Below, piece after piece: positions 10,201 to 15,398 of a stretch of DNA of 25,765 nt. The position numbers were made by a program, and so were the translations under genes. This DNA comes from an uncultured Acidobacteriota bacterium (GTDB lineage: Bacteria; Acidobacteriota; Thermoanaerobaculia; Gp7-AA8), in assembly GCA_946887105.1 (NCBI GenBank), contig CAMPKJ010000044.1:1-25765 (forward strand). Direction: 5' to 3'. Each line of letters begins with the position of its first letter. Position 1 is the stretch's first letter. Below the pieces are notes generated by a model. That model searched no databases. It saw nothing but the letters and a program-made list of their open reading frames with translations, and was not told the origin of the DNA.

Positions 10201-11555
10201 AGTTGAAGTGTCTTGCCGATGTCGAGAGCAGACGTGGCGGGGGTAATTGCGAGCGATATGTATGGCGGAATGAAGCGGAACGGGAATGGGAACACAACGG
10301 TTCCCCCCAAGGTGCTGACGCGCACCTCCGCATCGCCGATCGGGCGAGGAGGCGTCAGCGCGATCAGTTCCGTGGAAGACACGTAGACCACGGTCGACGC
10401 GGGTACGCCGCCGAACGTCACCTCGGTGCGGCCGGGGATGAACCCGCTACCGAAGACATGAACGGTTTGACCGCCATCCGGGGTTCCGCTGCGTGGTTGG
10501 AAATTGGTTGCCGTAAGCACCGGTACGAGCATGCGCACAGCGTCATTCTTTGAATCGGTGATGAAGATCGCGCCCGCAGCTGCCAGGCCGGTCGGCTCAT
10601 GAAAGTGAGCCTGAAGCAAATCGACCGCGTCGGCGTATCCGGGTTTGCCAGTCCCCGCCACCGTGCTAATCACGCCGTCGATGGCGACTCGACGCATCTG
10701 ATGGTTTCTCGTATCGCCGATCCACAGCTGGCCTGCGTCATCAATGGCCATGCCTGTCGGTTCGTTGAACTCGGCGACGTTCGCGGGACCATTCGTGCTA
10801 CCGCCGTGTGTCGTCCCCGCCACTGTCGATACGGCACCGTTCTCGATCTTTCGGATCGCGTGATTCTGCGTATCCGCGACGTACACCGCGCCGAGCGGTG
10901 ACACAGCAACGCCTCGGGGATGTTTAAAGAGTGCTATCGCCGCTTCACCATCGCTGTAGCCAGGACGTCCTGCGCCCGCGAACGTTGTGACAACGCCCGA
11001 TGGCGTGACTTTGCGAATTTTGTTGTTGCCGCTGTCAGCGACATACAGATTGCCTGCAGAATCGAGGGCTAGTCCGATCGGGTCTTTAAAACTGGCTGCG
11101 CTGCCAGCGCCGTCGCCGTCCTCGCCACGTCCAGAACCGGCGAAGCTCGTTACGGCCCCGTCGAACGTCACCCGTCGAATTGCGTGGTTCCCGGTGTCCG
11201 CTAAGTAAATGAGTCGTCGAGTGGCATCGATTGCTATGCCGTGCGGCTGCTTGAACTGTGCCGCCATACCGACACCATCCGTGTTCCCCGGATTGCCGCT
11301 GCCAGCAAGGACCGTAACCATACCGGCGGCATCGATGGCCGCGATCTGATGATGGCCGCGATCGGCGACGTACACGATGCCACTCGATGCGCTAATCGCG
11401 ACCGCTTGAGGATCTTTGAAGATGTCATGTGCCTTCGATGAACCAGCTAAAGTTGTGATGCTTACGAAATCAGACGCCGCGACAGAAACAGCGGTGCTCA
11501 AACAAACAACGACGACAGCGGCGAGGCGGATAGGCAGTCTTTTTAGACGGAACAT
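4278..11555 (-). CDS. Giant secreted RHS/YD-repeat protein with NHL propellers and a papain-like C-terminal tip
   Basis: The protein has 2425 residues. A Sec signal peptide spans about residues 1-27. Residues ~30-345 form a first NHL beta-propeller (repeats of the type GNLYVADSGNNKIRKVTPSG). Next come an IPT/TIG domain (~350-430), a Big_2-like Ig domain (~433-515) and a carboxypeptidase-regulatory-like fold (~563-645). A second NHL propeller covers ~1095-1395. YD repeats and the RHS shell run from ~1430 to 2267, ending in RFGARDYDPLTGRWTTKDP and the boundary motif DPSGL at 2264-2268. The last ~155 residues are a variable tip with SHSWIVF (His2290) and KTCSTFARDAW (Cys2374). The order His...Cys with 'CxxFAxxxW' resembles permuted papain/NlpC-P60/LRAT-like enzymes. 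The start ATG is supported by AGAGAGGA six bases upstream. Family knowledge says RHS shells encapsulate a toxic tip. Signal-peptide export, not type VI secretion, is implied. G+C is lower than in the flanking blocks. The tip function is inferred. Confidence 0.9.
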   Translation of the reverse strand: MFRLKRLPIRLAAVVVVCLSTAVSVAASDFVSITTLAGSSKAHDIFKDPQAVAISASSGIVYVADRGHHQIAAIDAAGMVTVLAGSGNPGNTDGVGMAAQFKQPHGIAIDATRRLIYLADTGNHAIRRVTFDGAVTSFAGSGRGEDGDGAGSAASFKDPIGLALDSAGNLYVADSGNNKIRKVTPSGVVTTFAGAGRPGYSDGEAAIALFKHPRGVAVSPLGAVYVADTQNHAIRKIENGAVSTVAGTTHGGSTNGPANVAEFNEPTGMAIDDAGQLWIGDTRNHQMRRVAIDGVISTVAGTGKPGYADAVDLLQAHFHEPTGLAAAGAIFITDSKNDAVRMLVPVLTATNFQPRSGTPDGGQTVHVFGSGFIPGRTEVTFGGVPASTVVYVSSTELIALTPPRPIGDAEVRVSTLGGTVVFPFPFRFIPPYISLAITPATSALDIGKTLQLTATGFAADNTTTDVTNRVTWSSANPALVTIDAAGVGRAVASGTTTVTATFENLAGTAAITVRAPEPIPPDPVPTVFDPTVVSDMSKNVQFLYTGPNAIQKNVTTSLMEARRIAVIRGRVLAANGSPIAGVRVSVLDRSHFGFTLTRADGMYDIAVNGGGDNTLVFEKNGLIPAQRRTATPWRDYVVLDDLYMTAYDANATVVHLGAASMQVARGSVITDADGTRRATLLIPAGTTAAIQTFTGSQPANSLTIRATEFSVGANGPKLMPAPLPPTSAYTYRVELSTDEGVAANAISVRFSTPLPFYVDNFLDFPVGTAVPLGYYDRVKGAWIAAENGIVLEVLSTDGGVATLDVTGDGNADDATTLGVTNDELQTLATTYVPGQTLWRARIAHFTPWDLNFPYVPPPGAAPPNQPQPTWFKGIEKPETQCGSTIDCHNQMLGESIPIPGTPFALQYQSDHAVGYKAGNVVEVPISGSTLPEPLKRIDVEIRVQGRLITRSFPASPNQTYRFEWDGRDAYGRELQGMQLARLRVGYVYDGLYAQPTEIQRAFGSVSGIPIGFNMTREEFTFWQDSQALVGSVDDLPLGLGGWTLDVMKTLEPTSGIVHGGAAAQRTGDLQRSMIDLFAGGGTAFGTGDFGFARDATLKLAWAVAVAPNGVVYISDWTAGTIRRVERNGIIFTAVANAGQVNAMVVGPDEALYYAVAGRIWRRDLFGTTLYAGGGVTSVDDDGIPATNASIGGVEALAFGPDGNLYLGGSRIRRIGVDGIIYGVTGPTTASPQLSPEGRSAISTNVGSIEGLAIGTDGTIYFTTGVGNRGRVFSIPPDGTIRRFAGNGLLSGDYTGDGGPAVRAHMSSPGALAAAPDGSVYIADSGYSTLRRVLPNGIIKTVAGIALEFDGLRDGGPAAAASLFSPQRIAVGPDGAAYVTDQFYMTARRISPPDPLANTGEYRIPAADGETMDIFSSTGRHLRTINTVTGVVLRQFGYDASNRLVTITDTYGNVTRVERTAEGIPEAIVSPFGKRMTLGIDADGYLKSVENDAADSITMTYTAGQLRSMKNARGVTKVIDYDAEGRLVSERFPDDGGTTLTRQGNERDSRVTVEDGEGVKVTHSRLLDEASRDLRVDTAPAIGLQTTKVLTDDGGTTTTLPDGSILTEGVRGDPRFSTFAPLKFGSIRTPAGRVMAIQTERSVTLSNRFDPLAVQSITDTRSVNGRAWTSTFTKATGLVTKRTPAGRQKTAILNATGDIASIQVPGLAATHLTYDGRGRVTAVQTGSRTYSIFYNSRGDIDRVTDPLSRSVSFAYDGAGRVTRQTLSDVRSIDFTYDENGNLSSVAPPARPVHGFGFTSRDLVESYSPPAAPPSGTSRYSYDRDGQLSLVAWPDGSSATLRYDSAGRLTNFATPHGSYGYQYSATTGRLVGMSAPDTALRFGHDGSLVTNVDWTGVVGGSVSFAYDDAFRVSKENGSTYSYDADDLMIGAGALSLARDPQNGLLSGTTLGSITDSYSYNEFGELTRYVAAAGPTNLLTIDYGRDAIGRITSISERVGTSVRPTDVYQHDPAGRLTRVTRGGVPVAEYDYDANNNRVAHRFIGGSTTATYDQQDRLLTYDDAVYTHGANGELRSRTIGGITTSFDYDGLGNLRSVQMPGKRLDYVIDPLNRRVGKKVDGVLVKGWLYADQLRIVFELNGDSDVISRFIYGSRGNVPEYMTKHGVTYRIISDHRGSPRLVVNTDDGTTVQAIEYDEFGRVLSDSNPGFQPFGFAGGLYEAETGLVRFGARDYDPLTGRWTTKDPVGFSGGSGNLYEYVNSSPIDAIDPSGLSGMLTIYSSHSSASSARMTDSHSWIVFTPDGGVRTSYGTFGFGVQADRGLNQDWELDHWEEYADRSEYDVTSRTMWIDDAHEAALMAIIDSYRKQGADGWTGSKTCSTFARDAWRSATGEQLVVKKKGQLYPNPVTLMNSIRKINRGLDARVARRKP

Positions 11556-11778
11556 GAAACGTCCTCTCTCTCATGTGGGGCACGGCCACGGCGAGCACGC
11601 GGGCGCTCGACGGAACGAAATCCGTTTGACAACGTGCCTTGATTAAATGGACCCAGGGGTTGTGACGTTACAGCTTTGCTTTTTTCTCAGCGAACAACTC
11701 TTATTTCAGTGGGAGGCGAGAGTGTGCCATCCCTCCGCATAGGCGTCAACGCCACAAAAAAGTGGCGTTGGCTCGGCT
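11556..11778. other. Intergenic leader upstream of the RHS gene
   Basis: This 223-bp stretch separates the RHS start from the stop of the small XRE-like gene, and both genes run leftward. It is AT-richer than its surroundings (for example TTTTTTCTCAG near 11690). It contains the RHS ribosome-binding site just right of 11555 and, at its right end, the hairpin repeat described separately. A TTTAAT-like -10 can be read on the minus strand near 11645, but no convincing -35 accompanies it, so no promoter is called. Confidence 0.5.
11728..11770. repeat. Hairpin repeat, left copy (12-mer plus CGCCAC-A6-GTGGC)
   Basis: The 12-mer CATCCCTCCGCA (11728-11739) is followed by a perfect 9-bp stem, CAACGCCAC at 11747-11755 and GTGGCGTTG at 11762-11770, with loop AAAAAA. 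It lies 8 bases after the stop codon of the leftward XRE-like gene, so it can fold in the 3' end of that transcript. It lacks the trailing T-run of a classical terminator. A related copy, with the 12-mer inverted and the 17-mer CGCCACAAAAAAGTGGC unchanged, lies at 15169-15211. Confidence 0.75.
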
Positions 11779-12045
11779 TCAGTCGTTCCAGTTCTCTTCG
11801 TTATTCGGATCGAGGTCGAATAGCTGTTCGATCGTTAAGGTAGGATCATTGCTCGCGGTACGAACCGCCCAAAGAAGGCGCACCATGTCTTCTCGACGAA
11901 TGTTCTCAGTTTGACGCCACCTGGCGAGGGTGTTGCGAGTTGGGGCGCGGCCCTGCATCCTCTCGCGCAGCAGTGCTTCGATACGAGCCGACGTCACGCC
12001 TCGCGCATCAATTGCTCGTTGAAACCGCGTTAGCGAGATCGCCAC
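11779..12045 (-). CDS. Small XRE-like helix-turn-helix protein
   Basis: The protein has 88 residues. The order of helices (FQRAIDARGVTSARIEALL, then PTRNTLARWRQTENI, then DMVRLLWAVR, closing with LTIEQLFDLDP) follows a Cro/C1-type HTH domain, including the typical 'LFDLD' ending. Nothing else is present, so it is a bare DNA-binding domain. The start is GTG at 12043-12045, which shares one base with the TAG stop of the upstream gene (TAGTG). A strong GGAGGAGGG just upstream supports this start. The two genes are therefore translationally coupled and presumably act together as a two-part regulator. The target is unknown. The divergent XRE operon and its inverted repeats are an obvious place to look. 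Confidence 0.75.
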   Translation of the reverse strand: MAISLTRFQRAIDARGVTSARIEALLRERMQGRAPTRNTLARWRQTENIRREDMVRLLWAVRTASNDPTLTIEQLFDLDPNNEENWND

Positions 12046-12548
12046 TAGCCCTCCTCCCGTTCCGCGCCCTCGTCGGTCCTCGCGCAGTTGGTGGTGAGTT
12101 CGGCGAAGTTGCGGAAACGTTCGACGAGTAGTCGTTCGATGCGAATGGCAGGAGCAAGGTTAGACGGGAGACACGCTTCGCGCGCGACGGCATCTCGAAC
12201 GAACACCGGTAGATGGACGACCAATGGGACCGTGCGCCACCTCTCCGGCCGGACACCTGTAAAGTCGCTGCCGAGAGCGCGTTCGATCTCAACCGGTCGA
12301 ATCATGCTGGAGTTCACCGTTGCCTCGACTGCGATAGACCACGCGATCCTGGGACTCACCTCGGATGGAATGTGTCCAAGTTCGTCGTCGAAAAAGTCGC
12401 GAACATCGGCGGGGTGGACTTGCCACAGCTGAGCAAGTTCGTTGATCGAGTACGACTCTGCGGGTTGCAGGAAGAATCCTCGGATTTCTGCGCGGCGCCT
12501 CACCAGAGCGGAGGCGCGTGCCGAGATTCGTCGATCTATGGTCATCAT
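12045..12548 (-). CDS. Hypothetical regulator with N-terminal HTH-like and C-terminal ribbon-helix-like segments
   Basis: The protein has 167 residues. Residues ~33-60 (SINELAQLWQVHPADVRDFF) look like a MerR/excisionase-type helix-turn-helix. Residues ~113-150 (VPLVVHLPVFVRDAVAREA, followed by an amphipathic helix IRIERLLVERFRNFAEL) have the beta-then-helix pattern of ribbon-helix-helix proteins. I do not recognise a named family. Two adjacent ATGs (12546-12548 and 12543-12545) are possible starts; neither has a strong Shine-Dalgarno. It is the first gene of a leftward two-gene operon, divergent from the XRE/TPR operon across a 405-bp intergenic region. DNA binding is inferred from the two motifs; confidence that it is a real gene is good. 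Confidence 0.7.
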   Translation of the reverse strand: MMTIDRRISARASALVRRRAEIRGFFLQPAESYSINELAQLWQVHPADVRDFFDDELGHIPSEVSPRIAWSIAVEATVNSSMIRPVEIERALGSDFTGVRPERWRTVPLVVHLPVFVRDAVAREACLPSNLAPAIRIERLLVERFRNFAELTTNCARTDEGAEREEG

Positions 12549-12711
12549 CAGCTCATCTGTTGCGAAGACAAGCGAAGCCGGAGCGGACCGCGGCCCGAAC
12601 GATCCGTCTCCGGCATCCTTTTCCCACGTAGAATCGTGCGGTACGCCGTCGCCAACAACATCTCAACAACGGGGTGGGGGTCACTCTCACGGCGACCGGT
12701 GTTACACGCAG

Positions 12712-12759
12712 CCTCGGCTCCGCGCATGTTGTCGGACATGCACGGAGCCGAGGAGTTTT
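12712..12759 (+). terminator. Strong intergenic hairpin followed by a short T-run
   Basis: Outer arms CCTCGGCTCCG (12712-12722) and CGGAGCCGAGG (12743-12753) pair over 11 bp. After a single C/A mismatch, inner arms GCATGT and ACATGC pair over 6 bp around loop TGTCGG. AGTTTT follows on the plus strand, so the orientation fits a Rho-independent terminator of a rightward transcript. No gene ends here, which suggests either the 3' end of a small RNA or a leader attenuator for the XRE operon. Confidence 0.6.
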
Positions 12760-12860
12760 CTCGCGACGCCGAACGACCGGCGACGGTTGAAGCCTGTATG
12801 CCCGCGTGGTGTGGCTCATCGCAATCTTGCTCGTCTTCTGCGCGAGGGAATGGCAGTCTG

Positions 12861-12895
12861 GCAATATGGACACCGATATTGCAAGGCGGGTGTCC
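12861..12895. promoter_or_regulatory. Interlocking inverted repeats, candidate operator or switch
   Basis: GCAATAT (12861-12867) pairs with ATATTGC (12876-12882) across 8 bases. GGACACC (12868-12874) pairs with GGTGTCC (12889-12895) across 14 bases. The left arm of the second repeat lies within the spacer of the first, so as RNA the two hairpins exclude each other. As DNA they form two overlapping dyads 59-93 bases before the XRE start, a typical place for autoregulation by an HTH protein. Confidence 0.5.
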
Positions 12896-12953
12896 GTATG
12901 ATGGCAGGATGGAAAGTTGCAGCTCACCTCGCACGGGCGTAAAGTCACTCAAC

Positions 12954-13391
12954 ATGGCTGGCACACATTCAACGACGCAGACGTCGGTCACGCGGCGGAA
13001 GGCACCTGCTGCCACCGAAGTGCAGTCGCCGCTACGCACCGTCCGGCTCAAGCGCGGTTTTACGCAAGAGGAATTGGCAAGATTGGCCGGTATGCACCGG
13101 AACTCCATCCGCAAGCTAGAGAAGGGAACGACACGAGAGGTGACCTTCGACAACGCGAAAGCGCTCGCTGAAGCGCTGAAGACTTCCGTGACCGATCTCG
13201 GCCTGCGCGTCCGAGCCGCCGTCGAAGCTCGATCGGTCAGATTCCGCCGCCTTACTCCCGAACAACGTCAAATCGTTGATGAACTGCTCTCGCTGCCACC
13301 GGAGGACTACACACTCATCCGCGACGCGATCGAAAGACTGCGCGTGAAGAAGCGAAACAGACCTTCGCGCGGAGCCCGTGGGGATGAGTAG
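12954..13391 (+). CDS. XRE-family transcriptional regulator
   Basis: The protein has 145 residues. Residues ~28-80 form a textbook Cro/C1 HTH (RTVRLKRGFTQEELARLAGM, then HRNSIRKLEKGT, then TFDNAKALAEALKTSVTDL). Residues ~95-135 (LTPEQRQIVDELLSLPPEDY and a following basic helix) form a short helical tail that may mediate dimerisation or contact with a partner. The start is uncertain: ATG 12954 has no good Shine-Dalgarno, and an in-frame ATG at 12909 would add 15 residues. The frame stays open far upstream without regulator-like sequence. The end overlaps the next gene by 8 bases, so expression of the two is linked. Inverted repeats upstream suggest autoregulation. It probably controls this cassette. 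Its neighbours are a TPR-like protein and an exported peptide, as in RRNPP-type systems. Confidence 0.85.
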   Translation: MAGTHSTTQTSVTRRKAPAATEVQSPLRTVRLKRGFTQEELARLAGMHRNSIRKLEKGTTREVTFDNAKALAEALKTSVTDLGLRVRAAVEARSVRFRRLTPEQRQIVDELLSLPPEDYTLIRDAIERLRVKKRNRPSRGARGDE

Positions 13392-14664
13392 TAGGTCTTC
13401 GTGTCCGTCGGCCGAGGCGCTGGCGGCGTTCGTTCACGGAACGGGAAACGCGGAGGACGAGCAACACGTCGCGCGGTGCGTGCGATGTAGCCGAGCCGTA
13501 GCGTTTTTGCGCCGCGTGATCGTCGCGGGGATAGAGCCGATTGGCGACGCTGTTTCTGAGGTCGATAATCTCGTCGCTGGCCTACATGACGTGCCTCGTT
13601 CGAACTGGTGGAAGATCGTGCGACAGCCTGAGTTCCAGCGGCCTGACGTCGCGCGACGACTGCTTACTCTCGCCTTAGAAGCTCGCTTGCGTGATCCAGT
13701 TTTGGCAGTTGATTACGTTGAGGGTGCAACGACGATCGTCAAGTCACTTGATGCCGATACTCAGGACGTACGTGACCTTCGTTTCGAGGCCTGGAAGCTG
13801 TCATCGGTAGTTCAGCGAGAAGCGGCCCGATATGCCGATACAGCGACGGCCCTTGAGGAGGCCGAGGCCGCCGCCGACGCGGCGTCACAGCCCGACGTCG
13901 CGCGAGCGTCCGTGCTCCTTTCGAAGGCGCTGCTGTACGCCGAGCCGGACATCTGGCGACCGGAGGAAGCGTCACCGCTGATCGATCGCGCAGAGCAGAT
14001 CCTAGCGGAGCACGATTTGAGTCGAATGCCCACGGTGCTCATCGCGCGCGGGTTCCTGCTGTTCAGGGCAGGCGACATGACAGGCGCGCGTGAAGCCTTC
14101 GCCGCCCTGCTCGCCGCAACTCCTGAGTCAGACGATGAGAACTATCTTAGTGCCCTTAGCAACCTGACGAGGGCTCGTGTTGAATTGCGTGAAGCAGACA
14201 CTGAGGTCGAGCGGGCTATCGAGTTCCTCATCGCAAAAAACGTCGCGTTGGGCCGTGCAGTTCCAGCAGCGCGTGCGCACTGGATGAAGGGGAAACTTCA
14301 TGTCATCCGTGGTGAATACGCGTCGGCGACTGGGTTGCTGAGGCTCGCGATGGTAACGATTGGTGACCCCGACGCCTCGATCCGAGCGGGTCTGGATCTA
14401 ATCGAAGCGCTCCTTCTGGACGGACAGCATCGCGAGGCGGACGTTCTCGCGCACGAACTAGCCGACGTAGCGGTGTCTCTCGACCAGAGCGAGCCGAGCA
14501 GGCGGCGCCAACTCACTGCTCAGGTGTTAGCTTACCTGCGCGAAGCGGCAGAACGACAGGCGTGGACGGCTGATCTCGTCTCCGATGTCGCGCGGTACAT
14601 CGACCGCATCGTCCGCCAGCGCCCGGTCGACTTCATCCCGCCGATGTCACTCGCCGCCATGTAA
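13384..14664 (+). CDS. Zinc-finger (anti-sigma-like) N-terminus fused to TPR-like helical repeats
   Basis: The protein has 426 residues. Its N-terminus carries the zinc-binding pattern seen in ZAS anti-sigma factors: Cys7 (SCPSAEALAAF), then His28-x3-Cys32-x2-Cys35 (EQHVARCVRCSRAV). The rest is alpha-helical with TPR-like pairs: ALEEAEAAADAASQPDVARA, LIARGFLLFRAGDMTGAREA, HWMKGKLHVIRGEYASATGL, and DLIEALLLDGQHREADVLA. There is no membrane segment, unlike classic anti-sigma factors, so it should be cytoplasmic. ATG 13384 is chosen because GGAG sits 9 bases upstream; a GTG at 13378 would add two residues. It overlaps the XRE gene and is followed after 43 bases by the peptide gene. A helical-repeat sensor that binds the neighbouring peptide or the regulator is a reasonable inference; no ligand can be seen in the sequence. 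Confidence 0.8.
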   Translation: MSSRSSCPSAEALAAFVHGTGNAEDEQHVARCVRCSRAVAFLRRVIVAGIEPIGDAVSEVDNLVAGLHDVPRSNWWKIVRQPEFQRPDVARRLLTLALEARLRDPVLAVDYVEGATTIVKSLDADTQDVRDLRFEAWKLSSVVQREAARYADTATALEEAEAAADAASQPDVARASVLLSKALLYAEPDIWRPEEASPLIDRAEQILAEHDLSRMPTVLIARGFLLFRAGDMTGAREAFAALLAATPESDDENYLSALSNLTRARVELREADTEVERAIEFLIAKNVALGRAVPAARAHWMKGKLHVIRGEYASATGLLRLAMVTIGDPDASIRAGLDLIEALLLDGQHREADVLAHELADVAVSLDQSEPSRRRQLTAQVLAYLREAAERQAWTADLVSDVARYIDRIVRQRPVDFIPPMSLAAM

Positions 14665-14678
14665 ACTACGAGACGAGA

Positions 14679-14707
14679 GTGACCTCACCCCTAACCGGGG
14701 AGGTCAC
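14679..14707 (+). promoter_or_regulatory. Hairpin sequestering the ribosome-binding site of the peptide gene
   Basis: GTGACCT (14679-14685) pairs with AGGTCAC (14701-14707), and CCCC (14688-14691) pairs with GGGG (14697-14700), leaving a CA bulge and a TAACC loop. The whole Shine-Dalgarno (GGGGAGG) is in the 3' arm, and the stem ends on the base before the AUG at 14708. The hairpin begins 15 bases after the stop of the TPR gene, so ribosomes finishing that gene could affect folding. Confidence 0.65.
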
Positions 14708-14917
14708 ATGCGAAAATTTTCGCTCGCTCTTATCCTTGTCGTCGCCGCTCTGCACACATTTCCCCTGACAGCGGAGCCGCTCCGCGATCGCGGCGACCGC
14801 GGCGGCGTCCGTGGCGTACGCGGTCGCATCGTTCGGTTGATCAAATCGATCTTCAACGTGCGGACGGAAGGCGACGGACTCATGCCTCCGGTGCCAGCAG
14901 CGCCGCCGAAGCCGTAG
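14708..14917 (+). CDS. 69-residue exported cationic peptide
   Basis: MRKFSLALILVVAALHTF begins a clean Sec signal peptide with likely cleavage after LTA at residue 22. The mature 47 residues are rich in arginine and glycine (RDRGDRGGVRGVRGR). They contain a short amphipathic cationic stretch (IVRLIKSIFNVR) and end in a proline-rich tail (PPVPAAPPKP). The net charge of the mature part, counted by eye, is about +5. The start is chosen because GGGGAGG lies 4 bases upstream and the signal peptide begins exactly here; a longer in-frame version upstream would destroy it. It lies 43 bases downstream of the TPR-like gene. It could be a signalling peptide precursor, an antimicrobial peptide or a small envelope protein. 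I do not recognise the family. Confidence 0.75.
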   Translation: MRKFSLALILVVAALHTFPLTAEPLRDRGDRGGVRGVRGRIVRLIKSIFNVRTEGDGLMPPVPAAPPKP

Positions 14918-14941
14918 AAGCTGGCCTTGCCAGAGTGTCTT

Positions 14942-14971
14942 GCTTCCCCGATGCCGACACACCGGGGAAGC
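14942..14971 (+). terminator. Hairpin after the peptide gene
   Basis: GCTTCCCCG (14942-14950) pairs perfectly with CGGGGAAGC (14963-14971) around a 12-base loop. Only GTTTCC follows, so the T-run is weak. It lies 24 bases after the peptide stop codon and is the first candidate end of the XRE/TPR/peptide transcript. Confidence 0.55.
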
Positions 14972-15015
14972 GTTTCCTATAGCATAGGTATGGGTCCGAT
15001 CGAGAGTCGCTGCTG

Positions 15016-15039
15016 AACGGCTAGTGGGAAGCCGTTTTT
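15016..15039 (+). terminator. Rho-independent terminator
   Basis: AACGGCT (15016-15022) and AGCCGTT (15030-15036) form a 7-bp stem with a 7-base loop, and a run of five T (15035-15039) closes it on the plus strand. It is about 100 bases downstream of the peptide gene and probably backs up the preceding hairpin. Confidence 0.65.
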
Positions 15040-15168
15040 AGTCGTGGGAGATTGAGAGAGAGGATTCGCAGGCCCCCGCGCGACGTCGTCAGATCCGCTT
15101 CTTGAAGAGCTGCTTACCCTCACCGAACCCATGCTCGCGAATATAGGGAACCTTCATATCCGTGTCTA

Positions 15169-15211
15169 CGCCACAAAAAAGTGGCAGTCCGATACCATTT
15201 GCGGAGGGATG
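15169..15211. repeat. Hairpin repeat, right copy (CGCCAC-A6-GTGGC plus inverted 12-mer)
   Basis: The 17-mer CGCCACAAAAAAGTGGC (15169-15185) is identical to 11750-11766. After 14 bases it is followed by TGCGGAGGGATG (15200-15211), the exact reverse complement of 11728-11739. The pair brackets the whole two-regulator plus XRE/TPR/peptide cassette. Confidence 0.7.
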
Positions 15212-15398
15212 AGAGTGGGCGGGCGGTCACGATCGAAACCGCGCCGGATGGCGACGTGCCGATGGGATGATGCGCACGGGGATGATCCTCCGAGCGCGAG
15301 CGCGGCCACGCCCGGCGGCGACTTAACGATCCTTGCGAAACGTCATGCGATAGCTTGCGAAGCAAGTTGCGAGTTCACACTGGGAAGATGTGTCGCGG

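Larger units (their letters stand above)
12549..12953. other. 405-bp divergent intergenic regulatory region
   Basis: This gap separates the two divergent operons. It carries a long terminator-like hairpin (12712-12759) and a pair of interlocking inverted repeats (12861-12895) close to the XRE start. Open frames cross it on both strands, but they lack ribosome-binding sites and recognisable protein features, so I regard the region as non-coding. No clear sigma-70 box pair could be assigned by eye. Confidence 0.6.

Noticed and set aside
11640..11700. Possible sigma-70 promoter for the RHS gene
   Set aside because: A TTTAAT-like -10 exists on the minus strand but no matching -35 at proper spacing; too weak to annotate.
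12213..12953. Long upstream extension of the XRE reading frame
   Set aside because: The translated extension has no conserved features, overlaps the leftward 167-aa gene and runs through the hairpins; the regulator-like sequence starts only near 12954.
12548..13153. Minus-strand frames across the XRE gene and the divergent region
   Set aside because: No ribosome-binding site or protein-like composition; they overlap the well-defined XRE helix-turn-helix on the other strand.
15089..15157. 22-codon minus-strand ORF (MKVPYIREHGFGEGKQLF...)
   Set aside because: The sequence looks protein-like but has no Shine-Dalgarno and lies between terminators and repeats; it may be a gene remnant, but this cannot be supported.
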